Both the position numbers and the translations under genes were made by a program. From Roseibium sp. HPY-6 (lineage in GTDB: Bacteria > Pseudomonadota > Alphaproteobacteria > Rhizobiales > Stappiaceae): 64,000 bases of DNA. Shown here one piece after another: positions 27,786 to 37,249 of the stretch. Within the stretch, counting starts at the first letter, position 1. The number at the start of each line of letters is the position of its first letter. The notes beneath the pieces are model-generated. The model saw nothing but the letters and a program-made list of their open reading frames with translations, ran no database searches and was not told the origin of the DNA. The stretch lies in contig NZ_JBEWCD010000001.1 of the NCBI RefSeq assembly GCF_040530035.1, positions 682,001 through 746,000 on the forward strand, written 5' to 3'.

Positions 27786-30700
27786 TCAGCCCGCCGGATC
27801 GCCTGCTGCGGTATCGGCTGCAGCCTGGTCATCCGGCGATCGGTTCGGTGACATGTACTGCCGGCGATATTCCTGCAGGAATGTCTCAAGTGAATCTGTG
27901 TCGGCCAGACGGTTGGCAACCTCCAGGAATTCGACACCCTGTGTTTCGATGGGGCGTGTCACGACCTCGAATGCCAGCGCCTCGGGGCTTTGCGCCATTT
28001 TTCCGGTATATTTGGTTTGTAGGCGCTCCAGGCTGAGTTGATCGCCAGCAAGCGAATAGGCAATCCCCGCACGCAGGACATCCCGGCGTTCCAGTGCGTC
28101 CAGCGGGATATTGTCCGACCACCGCGATCCATGCATGGCCTCAAGCTGTTCACCTGCATCGCGCCAGCTCTCCGCGGCCCAGAAGGTGTCTGCGCGAAGC
28201 CTGTCGACGTCCGTCCCGCGCATGTTCCGCACCAATTCAAGTGCCAGGTCCGGACGCCCGCTTTCCGTAAGCGCCCGCGCCTCCACAATGTTGCGCTGCC
28301 GCTCGAGTGTGGATGGCAGGCTGGCCTGACGGGATCTGTTGAGCACGCGAAGCGCTTCATCCGCCTTTCGGTCCATCAGGTAGATGGCGGCAAGGTCGGC
28401 CGCGATTTGTGCGCGCGCGGCCCCTTTCAGGCGATTGTCCACCTGATGACGCAGCAGTTCGGTTGCCTGGTCCAGGAGGTCAACCTCCACAAGGCGCTTG
28501 GCAAGCTGACGCACCATTTCATCGCCCTGACGTCCGATTGGCGTCAGTTCCCGGAAATCGTAGTAGAGCGCTAGCGCCTTGACAGGCGGCATTTCATCCG
28601 CCTTGCCGTCGAGGAAAAGCGCATTGAAGAGCCCGTTCATTTCCTCTTGCAGCAGGCGCGTCGTGTCAGAATCAGGATCCGCCTGAACGGCCGACTTCAT
28701 GGCTTCAAAAGCTTCGCGATACTGTCCGCGCTCGGCAAAAAGCTGCGCCAGGAACCGGAGCGTTTTGAGTTCGACTTCGTCACCGCGCCAGGACGTGGCC
28801 AGTCCGGCGAGACGGTCGATCGTTTCGTCGACCCCCGCTTCTCCATCCCGGTATCGGATCCGCAATGCGCGATATTCGGCTTCCGCTGCACGCGGACGAT
28901 CATCAGAACGCGTCACCAGGTCGAACACGGTGAGCGCTTCCTGGGAGCGGCCCGATGCATCGGCGACACGTCCGCGCAAAATGTCATAGCGCGCGGCCTG
29001 TGCGGACGTCACTTCACTCGGTTCGATTTCGGCAAGCACCCCATTGGCCAAACCGAAATCGTTGACTTCGACCAACGCCTGTGCAGCGGCAAGTTTGAAT
29101 TCCGTCTGGATCGCAGTCGGATAATTGCCGATAACCGCGCGCCCACGCGGCATGGCAATGCGCGCGGGTGTCCAGTTTCCAAGGCGGACGTCAACGATTG
29201 TCTGCCAGATCGCCGCATCGGGACTGTTCTTGAGATCAGGACGGTTCAGATGCGTGTAGGCTTCCTCAGGCCGGTCGGCCATCGTCTGCGCAGCACCCAT
29301 CATGAGGTTAAATGACGTGTCCTCGGCAAGAGCAGGCTCTTCTTCCAAGGCGAGCTTCATCAAACCAAGAGCTTCCTGGGCAAACTGGTGCGCAAGGTAG
29401 AACCTGGACAACTCAATCAAGGGCTTGCGACGCTTGCCGGCGGGAGATCGTGACAGTTTCCGCTGCAACTCGATCAGTCTCGAGCGGTAAGCGCCTGGCC
29501 CTTCCGTGGTGAGCGAAACGAACTCTACGTTCGTGCTTTCGGGATCGACAATATTGTTCAGCGCCCCGGTGCCGCCACGAAGATGCCGGTTCGAAAGCGC
29601 TAGCCCGCCCTCGCGCTCAATGATCACATCATCTCCGAGCACCTGCATGTTGATGCCGTCGGACTTGGACACGATCGCAATGCCCTGGGCCGAACTAAGC
29701 GCTTCCAGATCCACGAATCTCTGCGGCTTGAGCAAGCCACGCGGCGGCCCAAAACCTGTCACCAGAGAAATCGTGTCGCCCACAAAAGGATCCTCGACTT
29801 CCCGGATATGCTGCGGATCCCTGTAAAGGACCCGAAGCACGGACCCACCGTCGCCACGCACATTGCGCTCAAGCTGCAGCGGGATGGATGGTTCAAGGAT
29901 CATGTCTCCGATGACAAGCGACCAGGCATTGCCATCGACACCCACCGTCGCAAGTACGGGATCGTTCATGTCCAACCGCAGGATCTGGTAGTCTTCAAAA
30001 TGCTTCACTTCAATCGTCTCGGCCGTTTCGGCAAGAGCAGAAGCCATACCGCGCGTATCAATCGTCGCATCGGTATCGAAGACCAGCCAGATACTGTCGT
30101 TCCGGCGGAAAACTGCGCTTGAAACGGGCTCTGAGAACGGGAAAACCACGCGCACCGTGTTCCCAATTCGCCGCGCCTCTGCCGAGACGAAGTTGCGTAC
30201 TTCCTGTGCAACGCTTTCAGGTGGACGCTCTGGCGAAGGTCTTTGCGCCTCGAACTCGCTGCCCCCGTTTGCGCGCCAGACTTCGGGTGAGGCGTCTTGC
30301 CGATTCGGCAGTTCGATTGCCGAAGGCACGCCACTCCCGCCAAATGTGGTGGTGCCTTGCAGCTGAACCGGTTCGGCGGCGTCGGTCATTGCAGGCATCT
30401 GTGGGGTGGTATTTTCGTTTGCCGGCTTCAAGGTGGGTATTCCGTTCCCACTGGAAGCTGCAGCTTCATTCTGACTTGAACCGATTGGTTGCTTTGAAAG
30501 ATCCAGCATCGGGGCTTGCCGCACAGGTTCTTCTTCCTGGGCGATCGCCGGTACCGCTTCGGTCTCCGTCAGCGGCAACGCACCCGGTGAGGCCTGCGCC
30601 AGCAACGTCGGTCTTTGAACCGTACGCGCGCCCGCATTCTTTTCAGACTGTCCCGGCAAAATCGACGACGTGATCAAGACATCCAGGTCGCCGCCAGGAA

Positions 30701-32117
30701 GGACGACGCTCTCTGGTAGGGTCACGCCAACTTCCGGCGCAGGAACGGTTTCGACCGCCGAGGCGGTCGCAATCGAAAAAGTGTCTTCGGACGCCGCATC
30801 CCCCGGCGCTTGCGATGGAGCGCCGGTTGTCTGTTCCGGCGGATCCAACGCCTGAACAACTGGCTTTGCCCGCGGCGTCTGTGCAGCAGCGTCATTGTCC
30901 GCAGCCCCCGTGAGCAGACCGTTATCTGGTCCTAGGCCCGCGGTCTCCAGGAGATCCGGAGAAGACTGACCTGTTGGGATAACGGAGGACTGTGATGGGA
31001 CGCTGGCTTCTTCGTCGCGCGCATCATTGCCGATCGGAATGACTGTATAGGCCGGAGACTCGTCTGCGCGGGACTCCTTCAAGACACCGCCTGAACTTCT
31101 CCCGGAGCTCACCGGCGGCAATCCTCTGGGATCGCTGACCTCGCGCGTGTCACGAAGCCCCGGTGCCGTGATCATGTTCTTCCGGTTTTCATTATCAGCG
31201 ACCGAGAGTTCTTTGTTGATCAGCGCGTTGGCCGGATCGTTGACTTCCATGTTCTCCGGTGTCACGTCGATGACGTAAGTCTGTTCCTCGCGGAAAGCAC
31301 GGATGTCGACCGAAGGTTCGACGCGCATCAGGAACTTCAGTTTTCCTTTGTCGAGAAACGAAGTCGCGTCAACGACGCCCTGTGGGAGATGCGCCCGCAG
31401 ATGCGAAATATCCAGCTGCGCCGGATGATTGAACGTCAGCTTTATGATGTCGTTTTCGCGAACGAAGGCGGTGTCGAACTTGATCGACCAATCGAAGACA
31501 AGCCGGGTAAATGTCGGGTGTTCGCCGACATGCAATGTGACTTCCGGTCCTTGCTGAGATTTCAGCCTGGCCTGTTCAAGCGCGCGCACCTTCCGCATGG
31601 CGGCTTCTGCGCGCTTGGCCAGTTCCCGCACGACGTCGTCCGGCAGCCCTGGCGGCAATCCCTGCCAGCTCATCGGAAGGATGTCGACGAAGAGTTTTTC
31701 ACCCGCTTCCAGTGTGTTGATCTGGTACTGATTTTTCAGAGCAAACCGGATCGCGCTCCCATCCGGATCGCGCCGCGCAATCGTGACATACTCTCCAAGA
31801 TCAAGCGGAACGTCATCGACCTTGATGTCGACGGGATCTTCAAATGAAATTCTGAGGACACCACCCGTGATGACCGCGTCGTAGATCGGCAGGAGTGTCC
31901 GGTCTTTAAAAGTCAGGACGAGCCGTCCATACCCTTCTTCGGGGATCACCTGCAGCTCTACCGGCTCAAGCGTTTCCGCCCTCGCCGAATTGGAGAAAAT
32001 GAAAAACGCTGCAAGGGCACAGGCAAGGACCGAGACAATCAGACGAAACAGACCGCGCACGCTTATCGCGCGCAGAAATTCGCCGCTTGAGCCCGATTTG
32101 AGGATGGATGCCTGCAA
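27786..32117 (-). CDS. large secreted/periplasmic TPR protein of the flagellar cluster
   Basis: This 1443-residue protein has a membrane segment or signal at about 22-48 (FRLIVSVLACALAAFFIFSNSARA). It is followed by AMIN-like beta-rich segments (about 50-280, repeated GRLVLTF and TRLVFDW strands) and a long low-complexity region rich in Pro, Ser and Glu (about 300-640). Another beta domain (about 640-860, with VRVVFPFSEPV) and a C-terminal helical TPR-like array (about 900-1420) complete it. It begins at a TTG at 32117 with GGGGA upstream; a GTG 19 codons later is an alternative. A TTAA-N6-TTAAC box lies 41 nt upstream. Large TPR proteins next to motE occur in related flagellar clusters, but the function is unknown to me. 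It could be a MotC-like motor accessory. Confidence 0.75.
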   Translation of the reverse strand: MQASILKSGSSGEFLRAISVRGLFRLIVSVLACALAAFFIFSNSARAETLEPVELQVIPEEGYGRLVLTFKDRTLLPIYDAVITGGVLRISFEDPVDIKVDDVPLDLGEYVTIARRDPDGSAIRFALKNQYQINTLEAGEKLFVDILPMSWQGLPPGLPDDVVRELAKRAEAAMRKVRALEQARLKSQQGPEVTLHVGEHPTFTRLVFDWSIKFDTAFVRENDIIKLTFNHPAQLDISHLRAHLPQGVVDATSFLDKGKLKFLMRVEPSVDIRAFREEQTYVIDVTPENMEVNDPANALINKELSVADNENRKNMITAPGLRDTREVSDPRGLPPVSSGRSSGGVLKESRADESPAYTVIPIGNDARDEEASVPSQSSVIPTGQSSPDLLETAGLGPDNGLLTGAADNDAAAQTPRAKPVVQALDPPEQTTGAPSQAPGDAASEDTFSIATASAVETVPAPEVGVTLPESVVLPGGDLDVLITSSILPGQSEKNAGARTVQRPTLLAQASPGALPLTETEAVPAIAQEEEPVRQAPMLDLSKQPIGSSQNEAAASSGNGIPTLKPANENTTPQMPAMTDAAEPVQLQGTTTFGGSGVPSAIELPNRQDASPEVWRANGGSEFEAQRPSPERPPESVAQEVRNFVSAEARRIGNTVRVVFPFSEPVSSAVFRRNDSIWLVFDTDATIDTRGMASALAETAETIEVKHFEDYQILRLDMNDPVLATVGVDGNAWSLVIGDMILEPSIPLQLERNVRGDGGSVLRVLYRDPQHIREVEDPFVGDTISLVTGFGPPRGLLKPQRFVDLEALSSAQGIAIVSKSDGINMQVLGDDVIIEREGGLALSNRHLRGGTGALNNIVDPESTNVEFVSLTTEGPGAYRSRLIELQRKLSRSPAGKRRKPLIELSRFYLAHQFAQEALGLMKLALEEEPALAEDTSFNLMMGAAQTMADRPEEAYTHLNRPDLKNSPDAAIWQTIVDVRLGNWTPARIAMPRGRAVIGNYPTAIQTEFKLAAAQALVEVNDFGLANGVLAEIEPSEVTSAQAARYDILRGRVADASGRSQEALTVFDLVTRSDDRPRAAEAEYRALRIRYRDGEAGVDETIDRLAGLATSWRGDEVELKTLRFLAQLFAERGQYREAFEAMKSAVQADPDSDTTRLLQEEMNGLFNALFLDGKADEMPPVKALALYYDFRELTPIGRQGDEMVRQLAKRLVEVDLLDQATELLRHQVDNRLKGAARAQIAADLAAIYLMDRKADEALRVLNRSRQASLPSTLERQRNIVEARALTESGRPDLALELVRNMRGTDVDRLRADTFWAAESWRDAGEQLEAMHGSRWSDNIPLDALERRDVLRAGIAYSLAGDQLSLERLQTKYTGKMAQSPEALAFEVVTRPIETQGVEFLEVANRLADTDSLETFLQEYRRQYMSPNRSPDDQAAADTAAGDPAG

Positions 32118-32157
32118 GTTGTTCAGTCCCCGGATACCGCCTACACGCTATTGTTAG

Positions 32158-32172
32158 TTAAGTGTTCTTAAC
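32158..32172 (-). promoter_or_regulatory. CtrA-like box upstream of the TPR gene
   Basis: TTAA-GTGTTC-TTAAC has the CtrA half-sites with a 6-nt spacer instead of 7. It ends 41 nt before the proposed start of the 1443-residue protein. Confidence 0.45.
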
Positions 32173-32348
32173 GTGCCCTTACGCGAGCCCTTCAAATCCG
32201 AATGGTTCGGTCGGATTTGCTTGGGATAAGTGCAAAGTTTCTCGGATAGGAATTTCGATCGGCGCCGCTCCAGGCATGCGCCTGGTTCAAGCTGTTGTCT
32301 GGAACGTGATCTGGACCCACGGCTACCTCCGCGCTCTACAGAATGTCG

Positions 32349-33077
32349 CTAGTTCGATGGAATTTTCGGCAACATCTCCTGCGCCGGTGCTTTTGCCTGC
32401 ATGGGCTGCGCAACAGGCGCTGGGGCCGAACTGTTGCTGGCTATCGCAACCGTCAGTCGTTCAGCTGCCTCCGGAGACATTTTCGCGAGGATGTCAGCCA
32501 TCTTGCGTGGTTTCATCTGACGCACGACTTTCAACAAGATAGGCAGGCTCAAACGGTCGAAAATACGCGCTGCGTCTTTCGGCTTCATCGTCTCGTACAT
32601 GGTGACAAGCCCGGCCACCTCGTTCTCTTCTTGTTGTTTCTTCTTTTCGACAGCAGCTTCAATGCGCTGTTCAAGTTTCTTCAGTTCATCGACGCGTTTT
32701 TGAATCCGCTCTTCGGTCGCCTGAAGCAGCTTCTCACGCAGGTCGAGCTGACCTTCCTGCTCCTGTAAAGTCTCACGGCGGCGTCCGAGACTTTCCAGGA
32801 CGGCACGTTCGGCGGCGGACCCGCCAATTTCCAGGGTGTCCGGCAAGACCGGCTGGGCCGGCAAAGCTGGTGCCGGTGTCTCGGCATCGACCGGACCTCC
32901 GGCTATCTCAGCCGTCATTTCATCATCTCCGCCAACATCGGAGGCAGCCGTTTCCTGTGCGACCGCGCCGTTAATGGGCAAGTTGCCGCTGTCCGCCCCG
33001 AAGGTCAGACCAAGCAGCTTCAAGGCAAGCAATGCGCTCGCGGAAACACCCAACAACGGCAGCAGTCTCAAATTCAT
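32349..33077 (-). CDS. motE: MotE family protein (MgtE-N-like chaperone)
   Basis: The 242-residue protein has an N-terminal membrane segment (about 5-27), a Pro/Ala linker, a coiled coil (about 90-145, rich in Glu, Lys and Gln) and a C-terminal MgtE-N-like domain with MYETMKPKDAARIFDRLSL and ILAKMSPEAAERL. This is the MotE architecture; MotE is a periplasmic chaperone of MotC in Sinorhizobium. Its ATG overlaps the stop of the DUF6468 gene, so it is part of the fliL-fliM operon. The next gene downstream may be the corresponding accessory partner. Confidence 0.8.
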   Translation of the reverse strand: MNLRLLPLLGVSASALLALKLLGLTFGADSGNLPINGAVAQETAASDVGGDDEMTAEIAGGPVDAETPAPALPAQPVLPDTLEIGGSAAERAVLESLGRRRETLQEQEGQLDLREKLLQATEERIQKRVDELKKLEQRIEAAVEKKKQQEENEVAGLVTMYETMKPKDAARIFDRLSLPILLKVVRQMKPRKMADILAKMSPEAAERLTVAIASNSSAPAPVAQPMQAKAPAQEMLPKIPSN

Positions 33078-33655
33078 GCGGCAGCACCATTTCGTCTGCG
33101 GAACTGTTCAAGTCGTGCGGTTGCTTCTGCCGCCGCACTTCTGATGTCTGCCGTTCGACTTGCCCTTTTCCGTTCCGGCTCATGAGTCACAGGCGTTGGA
33201 ACGGGTTGGGCCGGTTGCGCCGGATACGCAGCGGCATGCTGCTGTGTATATGCGGCGGGTTCGGCGGGCGACCGTACGGCGTAAGCATCACCTTGAGGTG
33301 CAGCTTGCTGATGTGCAGAAGCGGCCCTCGCGGCCTCCGCAATCTGGGTAATTCTGGTAAATATTTTCTCACCCTCGCCGATCTGTTCAGCGAGATTGCC
33401 CGACATGGTTTCCGCTTGTTTAAGGCGGCTGCCGAGCACCTTGTCTGCTTCGGAGGCCGTTGTCTTCAGACCGAGAATGGCGCGTTCCGCAATTTCAGTT
33501 GCCGTCATGAGTTCCGAGATGGTCGCACGCAAGACCTCCTCGTCGGCCCTGAGGCGCTGAAGACGCCGGTTCAGCATCCAGCAATATCCGATGGTGATAA
33601 GCAACAGAACCGCGACCAGACCCTCGATGATCATTCCGATTGGCAGTGTGCTCAT
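33074..33655 (-). CDS. DUF6468 family flagellar-operon protein
   Basis: This 193-residue protein has one membrane segment at about 6-25 (GMIIEGLVAVLLLITIGYCW), a coiled-coil region (about 28-100) and a Pro/Ala-rich tail ending in a basic stretch (TARLEQFRRRNG). It matches the DUF6468 family found between fliM and motE genes in alphaproteobacteria. The ATG at 33655 overlaps the fliM stop as ATGA. Its stop in turn overlaps the motE ATG, so three genes are translationally coupled. Function is unknown. Confidence 0.75.
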   Translation of the reverse strand: MSTLPIGMIIEGLVAVLLLITIGYCWMLNRRLQRLRADEEVLRATISELMTATEIAERAILGLKTTASEADKVLGSRLKQAETMSGNLAEQIGEGEKIFTRITQIAEAARAASAHQQAAPQGDAYAVRSPAEPAAYTQQHAAAYPAQPAQPVPTPVTHEPERKRASRTADIRSAAAEATARLEQFRRRNGAAA

Positions 33656-34887
33656 GGTTGCTCCATTTCGTTTTGCATCGCACGCTCGAAGGCCGCAAGG
33701 GTCATCTTTGGCTTGCGCAAGTTCTTGGCGACTCGAATGGCAATGGAATCCTCGACCTTGCCGAGTGTGCCCTCGGTTAGCGGAACATTGCCGCACTTGA
33801 CTGTCACGGGATCGGCTGGGTCGACATCAAAGACGAGGGTTTGACCGATATCGAGACTGAGCACGCGGCTTAGCGGCAGATAGGTCTCATGCAAGACGGC
33901 ATCGACTTCGACCTCCGCGGCGTAGATTTCGCTCGCCAGGTGACCTTCCCAGATCGGATCTCGGCCGAATTTCTCGCCCATGAACATCTGCAGGAGGAGA
34001 TCGCGGATAGGCTCCAGTGTTGCATAGGGCATCATGATCTCGACGGAGCCGCCGCGATCTTCCATGTCGATACGCAGTTCGACGAGGATCGCCGCGTTCG
34101 CCGGACGGGAAATGGCGGCAAACCGCGGATTTGTCTCCAACCGTTCCAGATTGAAGTGCACCGGTGACAAAGGCGCAAAGGCCTGCTCGGCATCCTGGAG
34201 AATAAGCGCAACCATCTGCTGCACGAGGCCGGTTTCGATGGTCGTATAAGGACGGCCCTCGACGCGAACGGCGGATGTACCGCGGCCGCCTCCAAGAAGA
34301 ACATCGATGATGGAATAGATCAGGCTCGATTCAACGGTGATCAAACCGAACCCGTCCCATTCCTCAGCTTTGAAAACGCCCAGAATTGCCGGCAAGGGAA
34401 TTGAATTGAGGTAGTCGCCAAAGCGTACCGAACTGATCGAATCCAGCGACACTTCAACGTTGTCCGATGTGAAGTTCCGAAGCGAAGTCGTCGTCAGCCG
34501 CACCAACCGGTCGAAGACGATTTCGAGCATCGGCAAACGCTCGTAAGAGACCATTGCCGAGTTGATCAGTGCGCGAATCCCGCTCTGATCGCCAGCGATC
34601 GTGTCTTCAATGTTGAAGCCGAGGAGGTTATCGATTTCCTCCTGGTTCAGAACACGATCGGCACCCCGGGTCGCGTTCTCCAGGTCGGGCTCGCTGTCAT
34701 CGATCATCGCCGCCCATTGAGCGGCCATATCATCCGAACTGCCGGCACCCTGTTCTTCAAGCGCAGCGCCCCAGGCCGCGGCTAGGTCGTCATCGTCGTC
34801 CCCACCCGCACCCTGTTCAGCCAGAGCGGCACCCCAGGCATCCGCCATGTCCTCTTCGGACAGATCGTCGTCGTCGCTATCAGCCAT
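33652..34887 (-). CDS. fliM: flagellar motor switch protein FliM
   Basis: The 411-residue switch protein has the usual EIDNLL motif at 84-89 (VLNQEEIDNLLGF), the middle domain with FVSYERLPML-type start (MVSYERLPMLEIVFDRLVR) and a C-terminal SpoA domain (VLSLDIGQTLVFD about 345-400). The first 66 residues are unusual: acidic linkers separate three copies of an M/L-A-x-x-W-x-A-A-L/M motif (14-28, 35-49 and 54-66). FliM binds phospho-CheY through its N-terminus, so the repeats may add binding sites. It follows fliL by 8 nt. fliN and fliG are not in the window. Confidence 0.93.
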   Translation of the reverse strand: MADSDDDDLSEEDMADAWGAALAEQGAGGDDDDDLAAAWGAALEEQGAGSSDDMAAQWAAMIDDSEPDLENATRGADRVLNQEEIDNLLGFNIEDTIAGDQSGIRALINSAMVSYERLPMLEIVFDRLVRLTTTSLRNFTSDNVEVSLDSISSVRFGDYLNSIPLPAILGVFKAEEWDGFGLITVESSLIYSIIDVLLGGGRGTSAVRVEGRPYTTIETGLVQQMVALILQDAEQAFAPLSPVHFNLERLETNPRFAAISRPANAAILVELRIDMEDRGGSVEIMMPYATLEPIRDLLLQMFMGEKFGRDPIWEGHLASEIYAAEVEVDAVLHETYLPLSRVLSLDIGQTLVFDVDPADPVTVKCGNVPLTEGTLGKVEDSIAIRVAKNLRKPKMTLAAFERAMQNEMEQP

Positions 34888-34895
34888 TCGTCATG

Positions 34896-35408
34896 TCACT
34901 GAACAAGGATTTCCTTGAACAGAACCCCTTCCACTTTGGCCGGATAAACCGACAAATTGATCCGTCTGAGCAATTCTTCCTTCAAACGGAACAAACCGGC
35001 GGACCCTTCCAGGTCGGCTGGGCGTAATTCTCGCAGATAAATCTGGAAAGCATCGAGAATGCGCGGCAAGAACGGTGAAATCTGATCGATCATCGCCCGG
35101 TTTTCGACTTCAAGTGCAATTCGCACTTTGAGATAAGTCGTCCGCCCGTCCGTCGCCAAGTTTACGGTCATTTCCGGCAGGTCGTAGAAAACCACCGGTT
35201 TTTGAACCTCAACCGGCGCCGCGCCTTCGCTCTGCATTTCCATGGGGGCATTGCTTCCCATCAGGAAGTAATATCCGGCGCCACCGGCAGCAAGCAGGAC
35301 GACCAGACCGATACCACCAAAAAGAAAGAGCTTTTTCTTTCCGCCAGCGGGCGCTTTTTCGGCCCCTTCTTCGACCACATCTCCGGCAGCTGCAGTTTCG
35401 TCAGCCAT
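34896..35408 (-). CDS. fliL: flagellar basal body-associated protein FliL
   Basis: This 170-residue single-pass membrane protein has a cytoplasmic N-terminus, a membrane segment at about 27-49 (FLFGGIGLVVLLAAGGAGYYFL) and a periplasmic FliL domain with FYDLPEMTVNLAT and LPRILDAFQIYLRELRP. It supports stator function. GGAG lies six bases before the ATG. It is the first gene of the fliL-fliM-DUF6468-motE operon. A TTAA-N7-TTAC box lies 60 nt upstream. Confidence 0.93.
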   Translation of the reverse strand: MADETAAAGDVVEEGAEKAPAGGKKKLFLFGGIGLVVLLAAGGAGYYFLMGSNAPMEMQSEGAAPVEVQKPVVFYDLPEMTVNLATDGRTTYLKVRIALEVENRAMIDQISPFLPRILDAFQIYLRELRPADLEGSAGLFRLKEELLRRINLSVYPAKVEGVLFKEILVQ

Positions 35409-35467
35409 TCCGAACTCCGCTCATATCAGGCGCTCACGCGCGATATTTATTACTAAAGAGTTAATGG

Positions 35468-35482
35468 TTAACGAATGGTTAC
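35468..35482. promoter_or_regulatory. CtrA-like box between fliL and flgF
   Basis: TTAA-CGAATGG-TTAC is one base short of the CtrA consensus (TTAC for TTAA in the second half-site). A further TTAA at 35461-35464 overlaps the area. It lies 60 nt upstream of fliL. Confidence 0.5.
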
Positions 35483-35602
35483 CAGCCCATTAACGCGAGT
35501 CACCGGGCAAAAATTGCCAAGTGGTTAACTTCTGCCGGAATCTCTTGCCGCACGCACCCTTGCCTTTTGGCTTTTACCCAGTTTTCCCAACGATTTAAAA
35601 AC

Positions 35603-35618
35603 TGGCACGCCGCGTGCA
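35603..35618 (+). promoter_or_regulatory. sigma-54 (RpoN) -24/-12 promoter of flgF operon
   Basis: TGGCACG-CCGC-GTGCA has the -24 GG and -12 GC elements exactly ten bases apart and a perfect TGGCACG upstream half. The -12 element reads GTGCA rather than the consensus TTGCA. It lies 71 nt before the flgF ATG. Confidence 0.75.
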
Positions 35619-35688
35619 TTAACCTTAACGAGCCCGCCGGTCTGGGGAGACAGGCAGGCTCTTCGGGGAGCACAAAGGGACCGTTCGA

Positions 35689-36429
35689 ATGGAGAACGCA
35701 CTACTTATCGGCCTGTCGCGACAAACCGCTTTGCGGAATCAGCTCGACGTCGTCGCCAACAACATGGCGAATATCAATACGTCGGGTTTCAAGGCTCAGA
35801 ACCTTCTGTTTGAAGAGTATATGATGCCGATCGCGGAAGCGACCGAGTTCGAAACACCGGACGAGACACTGTCTTATGTCCTCGACTACACTTCGCACAC
35901 GGATTTCTCAAACGGCAGTTTCAGAACAACCGGTAACGAACTGGACCTTGCGCTCGAAGGCGAAGGGTTTTTTGTCATGCAGATGGCCGACGGCACAGAG
36001 GCTTATACGCGCAACGGCGCGTTTCATCTGGATGCGGACGGTCAGCTGGTCACGTCTGAAGGACGGCCGGTCCTGACCTCGGCTGGTCCCGTTACCTTCA
36101 CACGCGAAGACGGCATCATCGAGATTTCAGAGGACGGTACGATCGCGACCGAACTCGGTGTTCGCGGCCAGGTGCGGGTCGCGACTTTTGAAGATCCGCA
36201 GGCGCTGGAAAAGCTCGGGGAGACCGCCTTCGTCGGTGAGAACCCCCAGGTCCCCGCTGAAACCAGGATCGTGCAAGGCGCATTGGAACAGTCGAATGTG
36301 GACGGCGTGTTTGAAGTCACGCGACTGATCGAGATCACAAGATCCTACGAAGCTGTATCGAAGATGCTGAAAGACGCAGATGAGTTGCGTCAGCAGGCCA
36401 TTTCGACACTCGGAAAAATCCAGGCCTGA
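35689..36429 (+). CDS. flgF: flagellar basal-body rod protein FlgF
   Basis: The 246-residue proximal rod protein has the N-terminal ALLIGLSRQTALRNQLDVVANNMANINTSGFK axial motif, a middle domain with GEGFFVMQMADGTEAYTRNGAF and the C-terminal ITRSYEAVSKMLKDADELRQQAI helix. It is the first gene of flgF-flgG-flgA-flgH, preceded by a sigma-54 promoter. GGGA lies nine bases before the ATG. Confidence 0.94.
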   Translation: MENALLIGLSRQTALRNQLDVVANNMANINTSGFKAQNLLFEEYMMPIAEATEFETPDETLSYVLDYTSHTDFSNGSFRTTGNELDLALEGEGFFVMQMADGTEAYTRNGAFHLDADGQLVTSEGRPVLTSAGPVTFTREDGIIEISEDGTIATELGVRGQVRVATFEDPQALEKLGETAFVGENPQVPAETRIVQGALEQSNVDGVFEVTRLIEITRSYEAVSKMLKDADELRQQAISTLGKIQA

Positions 36430-36451
36430 ACGGCACTAGGGAGCTAAGACA

Positions 36452-37234
36452 ATGAAAGCACTCCAGATCGCCGCCACCGGCATGAAGGCGCAGGAACAGA
36501 ACGTCGAGGTCATCTCGAACAACGTTGCCAACATGCGCACCACAGGCTTCAAGAAGCAACGGGCCGACTTTCAGGATCTGCTCTATCAGAACCTGCGCAG
36601 AATGGGCACGGAAACCTCCGACGCAGGAACGATCGTTCCGACCGGCGTTCAGATAGGTTCTGGTGTCAAACTCGCTTCGACCGCGCGGATCATGTCGCAG
36701 GGCTCGCTCGAACAGACCGACGACTCGCTCGACATCGCAATTCGCGGAGAAGGTTTCTTTCAAATTGACCTGCCGGACGGAACGACCGGATACACGCGCG
36801 ACGGATCTTTCGAACGCGACGCTGACGGGCAGCTTGTGACCGTCGACGGTTACACCGTCAATCCGGGCATTACGATCCCCGAGAACATTCAGGATCTGAC
36901 CATTTCGAACGACGGTTCCGTGCAGGGCGTCGACAACACGGGCACGACGCAGCAACTCGGGCAGATCCAGTTGGCCCGTTTCGTAAACAAGGCCGGCCTG
37001 GAAGCGATCGGTGATAACCTGTTCCTGGAAACCGATGCAAGTGGCGCAGCGGAATCCGGAAACCCGAGTGATAACGGCTTCGGCAGCCTCCAGCAGTATT
37101 TCCTCGAAATGTCCAACGTCGATGCGGTGACCGAGATCTCGGATCTGATCGCCGCCCAGCGCGCCTATGAGATGAATTCGCAGATCATCCAGGCTGCCGA
37201 CGAGATGTACTCGACAACCACCAACCTTCGCTGA
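36452..37234 (+). CDS. flgG: flagellar distal rod protein FlgG
   Basis: The 260-residue distal rod protein has LQIAATGMKAQEQNVEVISNNVANMRTTGFKKQ at the N-terminus and GEGFFQIDLPDGTTGYTRDGSF in the middle. The C-terminus has EISDLIAAQRAYEMNSQIIQAADEMY. GGGAG precedes the ATG. It lies 22 nt after flgF in the same operon. Confidence 0.95.
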   Translation: MKALQIAATGMKAQEQNVEVISNNVANMRTTGFKKQRADFQDLLYQNLRRMGTETSDAGTIVPTGVQIGSGVKLASTARIMSQGSLEQTDDSLDIAIRGEGFFQIDLPDGTTGYTRDGSFERDADGQLVTVDGYTVNPGITIPENIQDLTISNDGSVQGVDNTGTTQQLGQIQLARFVNKAGLEAIGDNLFLETDASGAAESGNPSDNGFGSLQQYFLEMSNVDAVTEISDLIAAQRAYEMNSQIIQAADEMYSTTTNLR

Positions 37235-37249
37235 CACAGGATCGTTGAG

